From positions 124,001 to 188,000 of the forward strand of contig JBFMGQ010000002.1 of assembly GCA_040752515.1 (NCBI GenBank): a DNA stretch of 64,000 bases, read 5' to 3'. This DNA comes from Tenuifilum sp040752515. Lineage in GTDB: Bacteria > Bacteroidota > Bacteroidia > Bacteroidales > Tenuifilaceae. The notes beneath the pieces were generated by a model. It worked only from the letters and a program-made list of their open reading frames with translations, had not been told where the DNA came from and did no database searches. Positions 34,643 to 43,386 of this stretch are shown here, piece by piece. The position numbers were made by a program, and so were the translations under genes. Position 1 is the first letter of the stretch, and each line of letters begins with the position of its first letter.

Positions 34643-35629
34643 ATGGCAAATCTATCCACAACCTACATGGGGTTAAACCTCCGCAATCCTATAATAGTTG
34701 CAAGTTCAGGCTTAACCGAAAATATCGATGATATTGTTGAATTCCAAGCCCGTGGGGCAGGGGCGGTGGTCATTAAATCAATATTTGAGGAGGAGATTAT
34801 TGCCAAGGCCCACGATAACCTTAACAAGATGCAGGCATCGGGGTTTATTTATCCCGAAACCATGGAATATTTTGATTATGATAGTATGGAAGATCCAATA
34901 TCCAACTACCTTGATTTTCTTAAAAAGGTTAAAAGGGAAACATCCATACCCATTTTTGCAAGCATCAACTGTGTTACTTCTGAGGGTTGGCTCGATTTTG
35001 CTAAACGCATCGAGGATGCCGGTGTTGATGGTATTGAATTGAACGTATTTTCATTGCCTTCCGATCCTAACCGAACAGCTGAAGAGAATGAACGTGTTTA
35101 CTTTGAAATAGCCCATCGCGTTACAAGTATTGTTAAAATACCGGTTGCCATGAAGGTTGGTTATCACCATGGGGCCTTGGCTAACTTTTTAACCCGGTTA
35201 AGCAAAACACCCATTAAGGCACTTGTTCTTTTTAACCGTTTCTACAGCCCCGATTTTGATGTGAATACCTTAGAATTTACACCTACCAGTGTATTTAGCA
35301 CGCCAAACGAGCTTACAACATCACTACGATGGGTAGCTATCATGTCGGGTAGGGTCGATTGCGATATTGCTGCATCAACTGGTGTGCACGATGGCAATGC
35401 AGTAGTCAAGCAGCTTTTAGCTGGGGCTAATGCCGTTCAGGCATGTTCAACCTTTTACCGCAATGGCAAGGAGCAAACAAGCTTTATCATTCGCCAACTT
35501 GAGGAGTGGATGAACTCGAATGGATATAAAACAATAGATGAATTCCGTGGTAAAATGAGCCAGCAAAAGACCTATAACCCAGCAGCATTTGAAAGGGTGC
35601 AATTCATGAAATACTTTCACGATCTATAA
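34643..35629 (+). CDS. Dihydroorotate dehydrogenase-like flavoprotein, atypical active site
   Basis: 328 residues from the ATG at 34643; the frame is open to 34547 but that part overlaps the dapA terminator. The FMN TIM-barrel of the DHODH class is recognisable (GLNLRNPIIVASSGLTENID at the N-terminus, FASINCVT, VDGIELNVF, VAMKVG, STGVHDGNAVVKQLLAGANAVQ with the phosphate-binding end). The catalytic Cys of class 1 DHODH in the NxSCPN loop is not present: the equivalent reads NVFSLPSD. It is therefore probably not a normal PyrD; substrate unknown. Confidence 0.75.
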   Translation: MANLSTTYMGLNLRNPIIVASSGLTENIDDIVEFQARGAGAVVIKSIFEEEIIAKAHDNLNKMQASGFIYPETMEYFDYDSMEDPISNYLDFLKKVKRETSIPIFASINCVTSEGWLDFAKRIEDAGVDGIELNVFSLPSDPNRTAEENERVYFEIAHRVTSIVKIPVAMKVGYHHGALANFLTRLSKTPIKALVLFNRFYSPDFDVNTLEFTPTSVFSTPNELTTSLRWVAIMSGRVDCDIAASTGVHDGNAVVKQLLAGANAVQACSTFYRNGKEQTSFIIRQLEEWMNSNGYKTIDEFRGKMSQQKTYNPAAFERVQFMKYFHDL

Positions 35630-35830
35630 CACTCACTTGTAAAAGTTGCTTTGAAATCCTTGAATCGGAATTCATCAAGGATCATTATCATTGTTTATAA
35701 AGTGTTTTTGATGTTGATAAATTCTACCCATTTTTTTGGAGTGGGTATGGATATTTACACTTATTTTAACTATCTTTACTAAGAGAGATATTCATTTTAT
35801 TACTATGTTTGTAGGTTAATATTATTTTAC

Positions 35831-37231
35831 ATGAGGGACGAAAACAGCGATTATCTGAGTTTTGAGGAATTGGTTGAATTGGTTGATCGTTTTGAAGGAA
35901 GCATTCAAAACGGGAAGGCTCAGTTTTTCGATGTCCATGAGTTTATTGCACTGATTGAGTTTTACCTAGACCACGAAGCCGATGAGCAAGCGCTTATAGC
36001 ACTAAATCATGCTCAGAAAATATATCCAAATTCTATAGAGATTAAGTATAAATGGGCTGAGTATTACCATTTGGTTGGTGACGATGATAAAGCCCTTGAT
36101 TTAGTTCACGAGGTTGAAAAGATTGAGAAGTTCAATCCCGACTTGCAATACCTTAAAGGTGAAATCCTTTTTGAACTTGATAACCTGAATGCAGCCGTTG
36201 AAAGTTTCGATAAAGCGATATCGCTTGAACCCGACGATAACATTGAGTTATTGCATCGCATTTCAACGTTCTTTCTGGAAAACGAAGAGATAAATCTTGC
36301 ATTAAAATACTTGCTGATATCTTACAGGGAAGAACGAACCAACCTGGCTGTGCTTTTCGATTTGGGTTACTGTTTTGAGCGTTTGAATGAGCTAAGTAAA
36401 AGCGTAAGGTATTACAACGAGTACCTTGATATTAACCCGTTCTCGGCTGCTGCCTGGTATAACCTGGGTATTGTTCATACCAAGCTGGGCGAGTTTGAGA
36501 AGGCTATTGAATGCTATGACTTTTGTATAGCCGTTGATCCACATTATTCTTCGGCATACCACAACAAGGGCAATACCCTTGCTTCGCTCGAAAAATATGC
36601 CGATGCTTTAAAGGTTTTCAATGAGCTGGCCGAGCTTGAGTCCGATAACCCCAGGGTTTTTGCTTTAATTGGTGAATGCCACGAAAAACTGGAGCAATAC
36701 GATAAGGCGCTTGAGGCCTACAATAAGTCAATAACCATTGACCCTGAATTTGCTGAGGGGTATTACGGTATTGGAGTAGTTTTGGCAGCTCGCAAAAAGT
36801 ATGATCTAAGCCTTAACTTTATTCGCAGAGCTATTACTCTAAACCCTGAGGAATACGATTTTTGGCTAGGATTGGGCAGGGTTTACTTTGAGACAAACGA
36901 TTTGGAGAACTCCCTAAAGGCTTACCGTGAGGCAACAAGCCTTAATCCCGATTTACCCGATGCATACCTATCACTTGCCGAGGTTTTGCTCTATGAGGAA
37001 CGCTTTTCGGAAGTTGAACAGCTCATCGATGGTTTAGGCAATAAGTTTGATTCCAATGTTTCGATCAAAATCATTAACGCAGCCGCTTTATACCTATCGC
37101 ATAGGCCTAAGGAGGCCCTTGATATACTGAAGGATGCCAAAAGCATCGACCCATCGTCAATTGACGACTTTATCAACCTGATAAATCCCGATGCCGATAA
37201 AGAATTTATCGAGAACATTAATAAACTTTAA
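35831..37231 (+). CDS. Tetratricopeptide repeat protein
   Basis: 466 residues with about ten TPR units from near residue 45 onward (for example AWYNLGIVHTKLGEFEKAIECYDFCIAV-type repeats with the W-LG-Y-A-P pattern). No signal peptide, membrane helix or catalytic domain, so a cytoplasmic scaffold for protein interaction. Partners are not indicated by neighbours. The 35630-35830 gap is A+T-rich and holds nothing that I can assign. Confidence 0.85.
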   Translation: MRDENSDYLSFEELVELVDRFEGSIQNGKAQFFDVHEFIALIEFYLDHEADEQALIALNHAQKIYPNSIEIKYKWAEYYHLVGDDDKALDLVHEVEKIEKFNPDLQYLKGEILFELDNLNAAVESFDKAISLEPDDNIELLHRISTFFLENEEINLALKYLLISYREERTNLAVLFDLGYCFERLNELSKSVRYYNEYLDINPFSAAAWYNLGIVHTKLGEFEKAIECYDFCIAVDPHYSSAYHNKGNTLASLEKYADALKVFNELAELESDNPRVFALIGECHEKLEQYDKALEAYNKSITIDPEFAEGYYGIGVVLAARKKYDLSLNFIRRAITLNPEEYDFWLGLGRVYFETNDLENSLKAYREATSLNPDLPDAYLSLAEVLLYEERFSEVEQLIDGLGNKFDSNVSIKIINAAALYLSHRPKEALDILKDAKSIDPSSIDDFINLINPDADKEFIENINKL

Positions 37232-37284
37232 ATCAGTTATTTTCAAGAAATAATCTTTCAATTAAAGGGTTTTGTTAATAATTT

Positions 37285-37308
37285 GCTGCATTTTGATGCA
37301 GCTTTTTT
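37285..37308 (+). terminator. Rho-independent terminator after the TPR gene
   Basis: GCTGCAT / ATGCAGC, a perfect 7-bp stem with a TTTG loop, followed by six T. Confidence 0.8.
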
Positions 37309-37321
37309 GTTTTAAAAATCA

Positions 37322-37329
37322 TACATTTG
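37322..37329 (+). promoter_or_regulatory. Putative -7 box of the ComA-like gene
   Basis: TACATTTG matches TAnnTTTG and overlaps the in-frame TTG at 37327, which supports the ATG at 37354 as the true start. Confidence 0.45.
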
Positions 37330-37353
37330 GCTTTAAACATTAAATGTTTAGCT

Positions 37354-38127
37354 ATGAACTACAATTTATCGTTTATTCCGGCCCGAACCCAAAAGCCCCG
37401 CGAGTATGGGCTAACCATGGTAATGGATAAGGGTTTAAGTCTTACTGAGGCACAAAGCCTAATTGAAAGTAGTGGACAGTATGTCGATTTTGTGAAGTTG
37501 GGTTTTGGAACTTCGCTTGTTACAAACAGATTGAAAGAAAAAGTTAAGCTTTATAAAGATGCAGGCCTAAGGCCTTACCTTGGGGGTACTCTTTTCGAAA
37601 TCTTCATCATTCGTGGCATGTTCGATGACTTTATCAGGTTTGTCGATGAACTTGGGTTGGATTTGGTAGAGGTTTCCGATGGTTCAATGGAACTCGATAA
37701 CCATGTTAAATGCGATTACATCAGCAAGTTGGCCAAACGCTTTACGGTAATTTCAGAGGTTGGATCAAAACGTGCCGATGTCCATATTCCTGACGATGAG
37801 TGGATTAACATGATGAAACAGGAACTGGCTGCAGGCAGCTGGAAGGTGATTGCCGAAGCTCGCGAAAGTGGTAACATAGGCATTTATAACCAGGACCACT
37901 CCGCTAATACCAAATTAATCGACGATATTGTAAGGCATGTAAAGGTTGAGAATGTAATTTGGGAAGCACCGCTAAAAAGTCAACAGGCTTGGTTTATTAA
38001 AATGCTTGGCGCCAACGTTAACCTTGGTAATATTGCACCCAATGAGGTTATTTCCTTGGAAACCCTAAGGCTTGGTTTACGCGGCGATACATTTTTCCAG
38101 TTTCTACCCGATGAACTAAAACAGTAG
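37354..38127 (+). CDS. comA: Phosphosulfolactate synthase-like protein (ComA family)
   Basis: 257 residues from the ATG at 37354. The ComA pattern is present: KPREYGLTMVMDKG at the N-terminus, DFVKLGFGTS (near 43), YLGGTLFE (near 80), VEVSDGSMEL, VISEVGSKRAD (near 135), EARESGNIGIY and NVIWEAPLKSQQ. The family adds sulfite to phosphoenolpyruvate to give phosphosulfolactate, first step of coenzyme M synthesis in methanogens and of sulfolactate formation in bacteria. Here coenzyme M is unlikely; the product may feed cysteate or sulfonolipid synthesis (inference). It starts the run with DUF368 and DUF3108 genes. Confidence 0.82.
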   Translation: MNYNLSFIPARTQKPREYGLTMVMDKGLSLTEAQSLIESSGQYVDFVKLGFGTSLVTNRLKEKVKLYKDAGLRPYLGGTLFEIFIIRGMFDDFIRFVDELGLDLVEVSDGSMELDNHVKCDYISKLAKRFTVISEVGSKRADVHIPDDEWINMMKQELAAGSWKVIAEARESGNIGIYNQDHSANTKLIDDIVRHVKVENVIWEAPLKSQQAWFIKMLGANVNLGNIAPNEVISLETLRLGLRGDTFFQFLPDELKQ

Positions 38128-38134
38128 ATAAAGC

Positions 38135-39109
38135 ATGATACAGCGGAGCGTAAAGGATTACATCCTTTTGGTTTTGAAGGGTATTGGTATGGGTGCTGCC
38201 GATGTAATCCCTGGAGTGTCGGGTGGTACCATTGCTTTTATTACAGGAATCTATGAGGAACTTATTGATTCCATAAAGAGTGTTATTGCACCTGAATCGA
38301 TTAAACACCTTAAATCCCTATCACTCCTTAACTATCTGAAGGCGATTAATGCCGATTTTCTTATAGCAGTTTTGGGTGGTATTGCAATAAGTTTTCTCTC
38401 ACTGGCAAAGCTGATGCAATACCTTTTGGCTAATCACCCAGTTTTTGTGTGGTCGTTCTTTTTCGGTCTTATTTTGGCATCGATATGGTATGTGGCTAAA
38501 ATCATTGAGCGGTGGAGTATTTCAACATACATTTTCTTTGCGCTTGGGATTTTTTTAGGTTATATCATCACAACCCTTACCCCAACTGAAACCACCAATG
38601 AACTTTGGTTTATCTTTATTTGTGGGGCAATTGCCATTTGTGCCATGATATTACCTGGCATATCGGGTAGTTTCATTCTTTTGCTGATGGGTAAGTACCT
38701 TTACATGATGTCGGCGCTTAGCAGTTTTAATTTCCCAATCATTTTGGTTTTTCTTGCAGGTGCTGCTATTGGCATTTTGGCTTTTTCAAATTTTCTATCG
38801 TGGCTATTGCACCATTTCCATGCTGCAACCATTGCAATTCTTGCCGGATTTATGCTTGGTTCACTAAATAAGGTGTGGCCTTGGAAGGTGGCTACCAAAA
38901 CCTTTATCGATGCTCAAGGTGTAATTCGACCATTATTGGAGAAGAACGTATTACCATCAACATACCTTGTTGAGAATAAAGCTGAACCGTATCTGTTTGG
39001 TGCAATCGCCTTTGCTTTGCTTGGGGTAGTTCTAATCATTCTTTTTGAACGTTTTTTCTCAAAACCTGTTACTAAAGAGATAGATATCAGGGAAAAACTT
39101 GGCTTGTAG
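38135..39109 (+). CDS. DUF368 membrane protein, probable undecaprenyl-phosphate translocase
   Basis: 324 residues with about eight membrane segments. The N-terminal signature GMGAADVIPGVSGGTIAFITGIYEEL and the mirrored CAMILPGISGSFILLLMGKY (near 182) are the paired re-entrant motifs of DUF368. Members (PopT) were shown to return undecaprenyl phosphate to the cytoplasmic face for cell-wall synthesis; this assignment is by family. It follows the ComA-like gene by 7 bases, and its 3' end is close to, or overlaps, the next gene. Confidence 0.85.
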   Translation: MIQRSVKDYILLVLKGIGMGAADVIPGVSGGTIAFITGIYEELIDSIKSVIAPESIKHLKSLSLLNYLKAINADFLIAVLGGIAISFLSLAKLMQYLLANHPVFVWSFFFGLILASIWYVAKIIERWSISTYIFFALGIFLGYIITTLTPTETTNELWFIFICGAIAICAMILPGISGSFILLLMGKYLYMMSALSSFNFPIILVFLAGAAIGILAFSNFLSWLLHHFHAATIAILAGFMLGSLNKVWPWKVATKTFIDAQGVIRPLLEKNVLPSTYLVENKAEPYLFGAIAFALLGVVLIILFERFFSKPVTKEIDIREKLGL

Positions 39110-39134
39110 AACCAAAAATCTTGAAGCAAAGGGT

Positions 39135-39926
39135 TTGCGTTTACCTAAACCGGTAATAGCAACCCTTTTTTTTCCATTAATTTCAATTATTTTAAAAGCT
39201 CAGAACCCTGCAGTTTCCTTACCTTTTAGGGTAGGCGAGGTGGTTAAGTACAATGCATACTACAACTGGAAGTTTGTTTGGCTAAATGCCGGTACGGCTG
39301 AATTTTACGTTACCGATACTGTTTTCAATGGCATTCCTGCATACCATTTCAAGTCGCTGGGCAGCTCGCTGAGGAGTTACGATTGGTTTTTTAAGGTCAG
39401 GGAAAGGTTTGAGTCAATAGCCAAAATGTCCGATTTGACCCCATTATGGTTTATCCGCGACAGCTACGAGGGTGGCTATAGGGCATTCAATCGTTACCGG
39501 TTTAGTTACACCGATTCTACTTTATTACTAATTGATAGCTATACTTCCAACAGACCTTATAAGCAAAAAATATATAATCTCGATAAGTTAACATACGATG
39601 TTTTATCGGCTATTTACTGGTGCAGAAGTATCGATTTCAGCAAGCTGAAAAAAGGGGATAGGGTACCTTTAACCATGGCAATTGACGATGGCGTTTACGA
39701 TTTGTTCATCCGTTACCAGGGTACCGAAAAAATAGAGCATCGTAATGGTGAAATATTTGATACTTACAAATTTAGCGTGATGTTAGTCGAAGGTACCATT
39801 TTCAAAGGGGGAGAAGATATGTTTGTTTGGGTTTCGCGCGATAACCGCAAGGTTCCAATTCTTGTCGAAGCAAAAATTTTGATAGGGTCGGTTAAGGCAT
39901 ATCTACTTGAATATAAGGTTAATTGA
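39135..39926 (+). CDS. DUF3108-like exported protein
   Basis: About 263 residues if started at the TTG at 39135, where a signal peptide (ending ILKAQ) follows directly; a TTG at 39099 is also in frame but would overlap the DUF368 gene. No ATG fits, so the start is uncertain. The mature part (LPFRVGEVVKYNAYYNWKFVWLNAG...) matches the beta-rich DUF3108 family of periplasmic proteins. Function unknown; co-transcription with the carrier-lipid translocase suggests an envelope role. Confidence 0.7.
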   Translation: MRLPKPVIATLFFPLISIILKAQNPAVSLPFRVGEVVKYNAYYNWKFVWLNAGTAEFYVTDTVFNGIPAYHFKSLGSSLRSYDWFFKVRERFESIAKMSDLTPLWFIRDSYEGGYRAFNRYRFSYTDSTLLLIDSYTSNRPYKQKIYNLDKLTYDVLSAIYWCRSIDFSKLKKGDRVPLTMAIDDGVYDLFIRYQGTEKIEHRNGEIFDTYKFSVMLVEGTIFKGGEDMFVWVSRDNRKVPILVEAKILIGSVKAYLLEYKVN

Positions 39927-40039
39927 TGTAGTTCTGCATTTCAAAGTCAATTTAATAGCTCTTGTCAAAAAAGTATCAAATAACTTGATTTCCACTTTTC
40001 GGTTGCTGTAACTTGAGCATTATTTTAAAGTTCACGGCA

Positions 40040-43000
40040 ATGAAAAAGTTAATAACACTATCATTTTCATTACTGCTAATCGTTGTAGCCATTGCACAAC
40101 CCAATAAGGTGGCCTACCAGGCAGTAGTGCGTGATGCCCAAGGGAACGTGAGGGTAAACGCTGGCGTGGATTTAAAGTTCAGCTTTACGGATGAGCAAGG
40201 CACAACAGTTCACTACGTTGAGGAGCATGCCGCTCAAACCAATCAGTTTGGCCTGGTAACTGTTGAGCTGGGAGCGGGGAGCGCAGTTCAGGGCAGCTTT
40301 TCTGCTATACCCTGGTCAAGCGGAAGCGTTTACCTAAAAGTTGAGGTCAAAGAGAATGGCAGCTGGGTATCGCTGGGGAGTAGGGAGTTGCTGTCGGTTC
40401 CCTACGCTCTGTATGCGAAGGATGGGAATAGGGGTGAACCAGGGGTGGGTATATCTAATGCAGCCCTGAACTCAGATAGCACGCTTACGCTAACCTTTAC
40501 CGACCTGACCAGCTACACCACGCCTATTCCTATTGTTGGAGGGAAAGGCGATAAAGGCGATAAGGGTGATCCAGGTGAACCCGGGCCTGCGGGGGCCAAC
40601 GGCATATCGATCCAGTGGCTTGGGAGCCTAAATGCGCATCCTTCAAACCCCCAGTTGAACCAGGGCTACTATAACAATGCGCTAAAGGTGTCCTATATCT
40701 GGGATGGTGACTCCTGGGAGGTTATTTCGCAGGATGGGCTACCCGGGGTGCAGGGGCCGGTTGGGCCCCAAGGCCCTCAGGGACCGCAGGGTCCTGCCGG
40801 GACGGGTTTGAATAACCGTGGAGAATGGGTATCGGGCACAAAGTACGGCCCCAACGATTACGTATTTGCCGAGAACACCTCCCAAACGGGTAACTCCATG
40901 TGGATTATGCAGGCATCCGATTCCATAGTTTCAGTTTTGCCGCCCCGAGAGGATAGCACAAACTGGATTGAGTTTGAGGCACCTGCTGGGCCCAAAGGTG
41001 ATCCGGGTGATCCGGGAATATCCATTCAGTGGCTGGGAACGTACCCGGCCTACCCGAGTAGCCCTCAGCTGAACCAGGCATTTTACCACTCTGTTGAAAG
41101 AAAGTCGTTTGTTTGGGATGGCGATTCATGGGAAATACTGGCGCAGGATGGGGAGCAGGGGCCTCCGGGCCCGCTGGTAAGCGGAACCTCCGGCCAGACC
41201 CTCCGGCACGATGGGACGGGGTGGGTTGCAAGCAGCACCCTATACAATAGTGGTACAAGCGTGGGCATAAACACAACGTCACCCACACAGACCTTGCATG
41301 TAAGCGGCAATATGCGACTGACCGGTCACCTTTACGACTATAGTAATACAAGCGGGACAACGGGCCAAATACTTAGCCGAGGCGCAAGTGGCGTGGAATG
41401 GCAAACCCCTGGTTGGCTAAGTGGTGGTGGAACTGCAGGTAATATGGCGATATGGAATAGTGCATCTACTCTGTCATCACTTCCCAACTTAACATTCAGC
41501 AATAGCCTTGTGGTAAAGGGAAATCCCACCGCAAACCCCGATGATCCTATCTTTGAGGTCAAAAATAGCAATGGCGATGTAATATTTGGGGTTTACCAGG
41601 AGGGAGTTCGTATAAACATAGCCGATAGTCAAATCAAAGGCGCTAAGGGCGGTTTTGCTGTTGGTGGTTTAACCAATCAAACTAAAGTCGGACCTGTAGA
41701 ATATCTAAGAATTACGCCCGATAGCGCAAGAATATATGTTAAACAGGATGCCGCTTTAAAGGGTGCTAAAGGTGGCTTTGCGGTGGGGGGGTTAACTAAC
41801 CAAACAAAAGCAGTAGTTTCCCAGGATCTTTTCTTCATTAATCCCGATTCGGCAAGAATATACCTCAATGAAACGGTTCAAAAGGGAGCAAAGGGTGGAT
41901 TTGCTGTAGGAGGGTTAACCAATCTTGGTAAAAGCTCTAACTCCCAGCTCATTCAATTGACTAAGGATAATTACTTAATTGGATATGAAGCAGGGAAGTC
42001 AATTACTACCGGTACATACAACTCATTTCTTGGATATCGTGCGGGTATGAGCAATACCATAGGAAGCTGGAATACATTTCTTGGCTATCAGGCCGGTTTG
42101 AACAATACGGGTAGCGATAATACCTTTATCGGCTATCAGGCTGGCTTAATGCATCAGGATAGAGGTGGAAACGTTTATATTGGGAGTAAAGCAGGCAAGG
42201 AAGCGCCCAATGGGGAGCAAAATGTATTTATTGGAGAATCGGCAGGCTATAAAAATAATGGTTCAAAGAATATTGGATTGGGTTTTGAAGCTGGATATAA
42301 CAACACAACAGGAAGCAGGAACATTTTTATTGGGGTTGAAGCCGGACGAAGCAATAACACCGGAAACAATAACATTGTGTTAGGTGAGAAAGCCGGATAT
42401 AGTTTAAGTTCAGGTAGCGACAATACCCTCATAGGAACTTTAGCCGGATACAATCATACCAGTCAACAGTATAATGTAATGATTGGTACAGCTGCTGGGT
42501 ATAATTTGAATTCATCGGGGTGGGATGGTTCATTTAATACCTTTGTGGGTATTAATGCTGGGTTTAAAATTAAATCGAGCAAGGAAAATGTTTTTCTGGG
42601 AACCAATGCCGGTTACATGCTCGAAAGCGGGAATGGCAACACTATTATTGGAATTGATGCCGGTAGAGGTGGAAATGATGACCCAAATACCTACCATGGT
42701 TACTCTACCTTTAGGAACACATTATTGGGTTGCCAGGCCGGACGAAACCTACTAACCGGTAACGATAACGTATTTATTGGTTATCAGGCAGGATATTCTG
42801 AAACCTGCACCTCAGGTAAGCTTTACATTGCAAACAACAGTAGCAATCCACCTTTAATTTATGGCGATTTTACTGGCAAAAAGTTAGGGATTAATACTCA
42901 AACGCTTACCAGCACACTTAACGTGGGTGGCGACCTTACAGTTGCCGGTGGAATTACTGCATCAACCGTATCGGCAAATCTGAGTGGAAATGTTACAGGC

Positions 43001-43381
43001 GATGTAACCGGTAATGTTTCAGGAAGTGCAGGCAATATTGGAGGTGTAGTTTTAGGGAAGATATATCTTTCAGGCGATGGTACCGTAATTACTGCGGCTA
43101 ATGGAAATATTGTACTTACCAAAACAGGAGGACAGTTGAGGCTAACCAATAATACTGGTACTTATGTACACCTTTGGTGGCAAGCTCAGCAAGGTTCAAC
43201 TCTAACTGGTAATTCAATTGTAGTTAATAATCCTGTTGGCAGCTACCAGGAACTAACTCCTTTTACTGCAAATGGTCAGGGTATGGAAATCCATTTTGGA
43301 ATTGAAAATGGAAGTACATACTGCTCAGTTTGGTTGCAGTACTCAAATGGTAAAGTTTTTGGCCATTACATGAAGTACTAA
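40040..43381 (+). CDS. Large mosaic surface protein: collagen-like and YadA-head-like repeats
   Basis: 1113 residues from the ATG at 40040. Signal peptide (about 1-20), a beta domain found in many Bacteroidota exported proteins (about 20-130), then collagen-like Gly-x-x blocks (GPVGPQGPQGPQGPAG and others) separated by two copies of a module reading ISIQWLG...WDGDSWE, then three copies of KGAKGGFAVGGLTN at about 70-residue spacing, then many GxNxFIGxxAG repeats like the left-handed beta-roll of YadA-type adhesin heads, and a beta C-terminal domain. Likely a fibrous adhesin or phage-tail-like fibre on the surface. No sorting tail recognised. Confidence 0.75.
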   Translation: MKKLITLSFSLLLIVVAIAQPNKVAYQAVVRDAQGNVRVNAGVDLKFSFTDEQGTTVHYVEEHAAQTNQFGLVTVELGAGSAVQGSFSAIPWSSGSVYLKVEVKENGSWVSLGSRELLSVPYALYAKDGNRGEPGVGISNAALNSDSTLTLTFTDLTSYTTPIPIVGGKGDKGDKGDPGEPGPAGANGISIQWLGSLNAHPSNPQLNQGYYNNALKVSYIWDGDSWEVISQDGLPGVQGPVGPQGPQGPQGPAGTGLNNRGEWVSGTKYGPNDYVFAENTSQTGNSMWIMQASDSIVSVLPPREDSTNWIEFEAPAGPKGDPGDPGISIQWLGTYPAYPSSPQLNQAFYHSVERKSFVWDGDSWEILAQDGEQGPPGPLVSGTSGQTLRHDGTGWVASSTLYNSGTSVGINTTSPTQTLHVSGNMRLTGHLYDYSNTSGTTGQILSRGASGVEWQTPGWLSGGGTAGNMAIWNSASTLSSLPNLTFSNSLVVKGNPTANPDDPIFEVKNSNGDVIFGVYQEGVRINIADSQIKGAKGGFAVGGLTNQTKVGPVEYLRITPDSARIYVKQDAALKGAKGGFAVGGLTNQTKAVVSQDLFFINPDSARIYLNETVQKGAKGGFAVGGLTNLGKSSNSQLIQLTKDNYLIGYEAGKSITTGTYNSFLGYRAGMSNTIGSWNTFLGYQAGLNNTGSDNTFIGYQAGLMHQDRGGNVYIGSKAGKEAPNGEQNVFIGESAGYKNNGSKNIGLGFEAGYNNTTGSRNIFIGVEAGRSNNTGNNNIVLGEKAGYSLSSGSDNTLIGTLAGYNHTSQQYNVMIGTAAGYNLNSSGWDGSFNTFVGINAGFKIKSSKENVFLGTNAGYMLESGNGNTIIGIDAGRGGNDDPNTYHGYSTFRNTLLGCQAGRNLLTGNDNVFIGYQAGYSETCTSGKLYIANNSSNPPLIYGDFTGKKLGINTQTLTSTLNVGGDLTVAGGITASTVSANLSGNVTGDVTGNVSGSAGNIGGVVLGKIYLSGDGTVITAANGNIVLTKTGGQLRLTNNTGTYVHLWWQAQQGSTLTGNSIVVNNPVGSYQELTPFTANGQGMEIHFGIENGSTYCSVWLQYSNGKVFGHYMKY

Positions 43382-43386
43382 ATATT

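Noticed and set aside
35720..35745. TACCCA/TGGGTA stem as a terminator of the DHODH-like gene
   Set aside because: Stem of only six pairs with a long loop and no T-run in the right place.
42000..42800. Regular repeats in the adhesin gene as a CRISPR-like array
   Set aside because: The repeats are in frame, degenerate at the DNA level and code for GxNxFIGxxAG units; there are no constant repeats with unique spacers.
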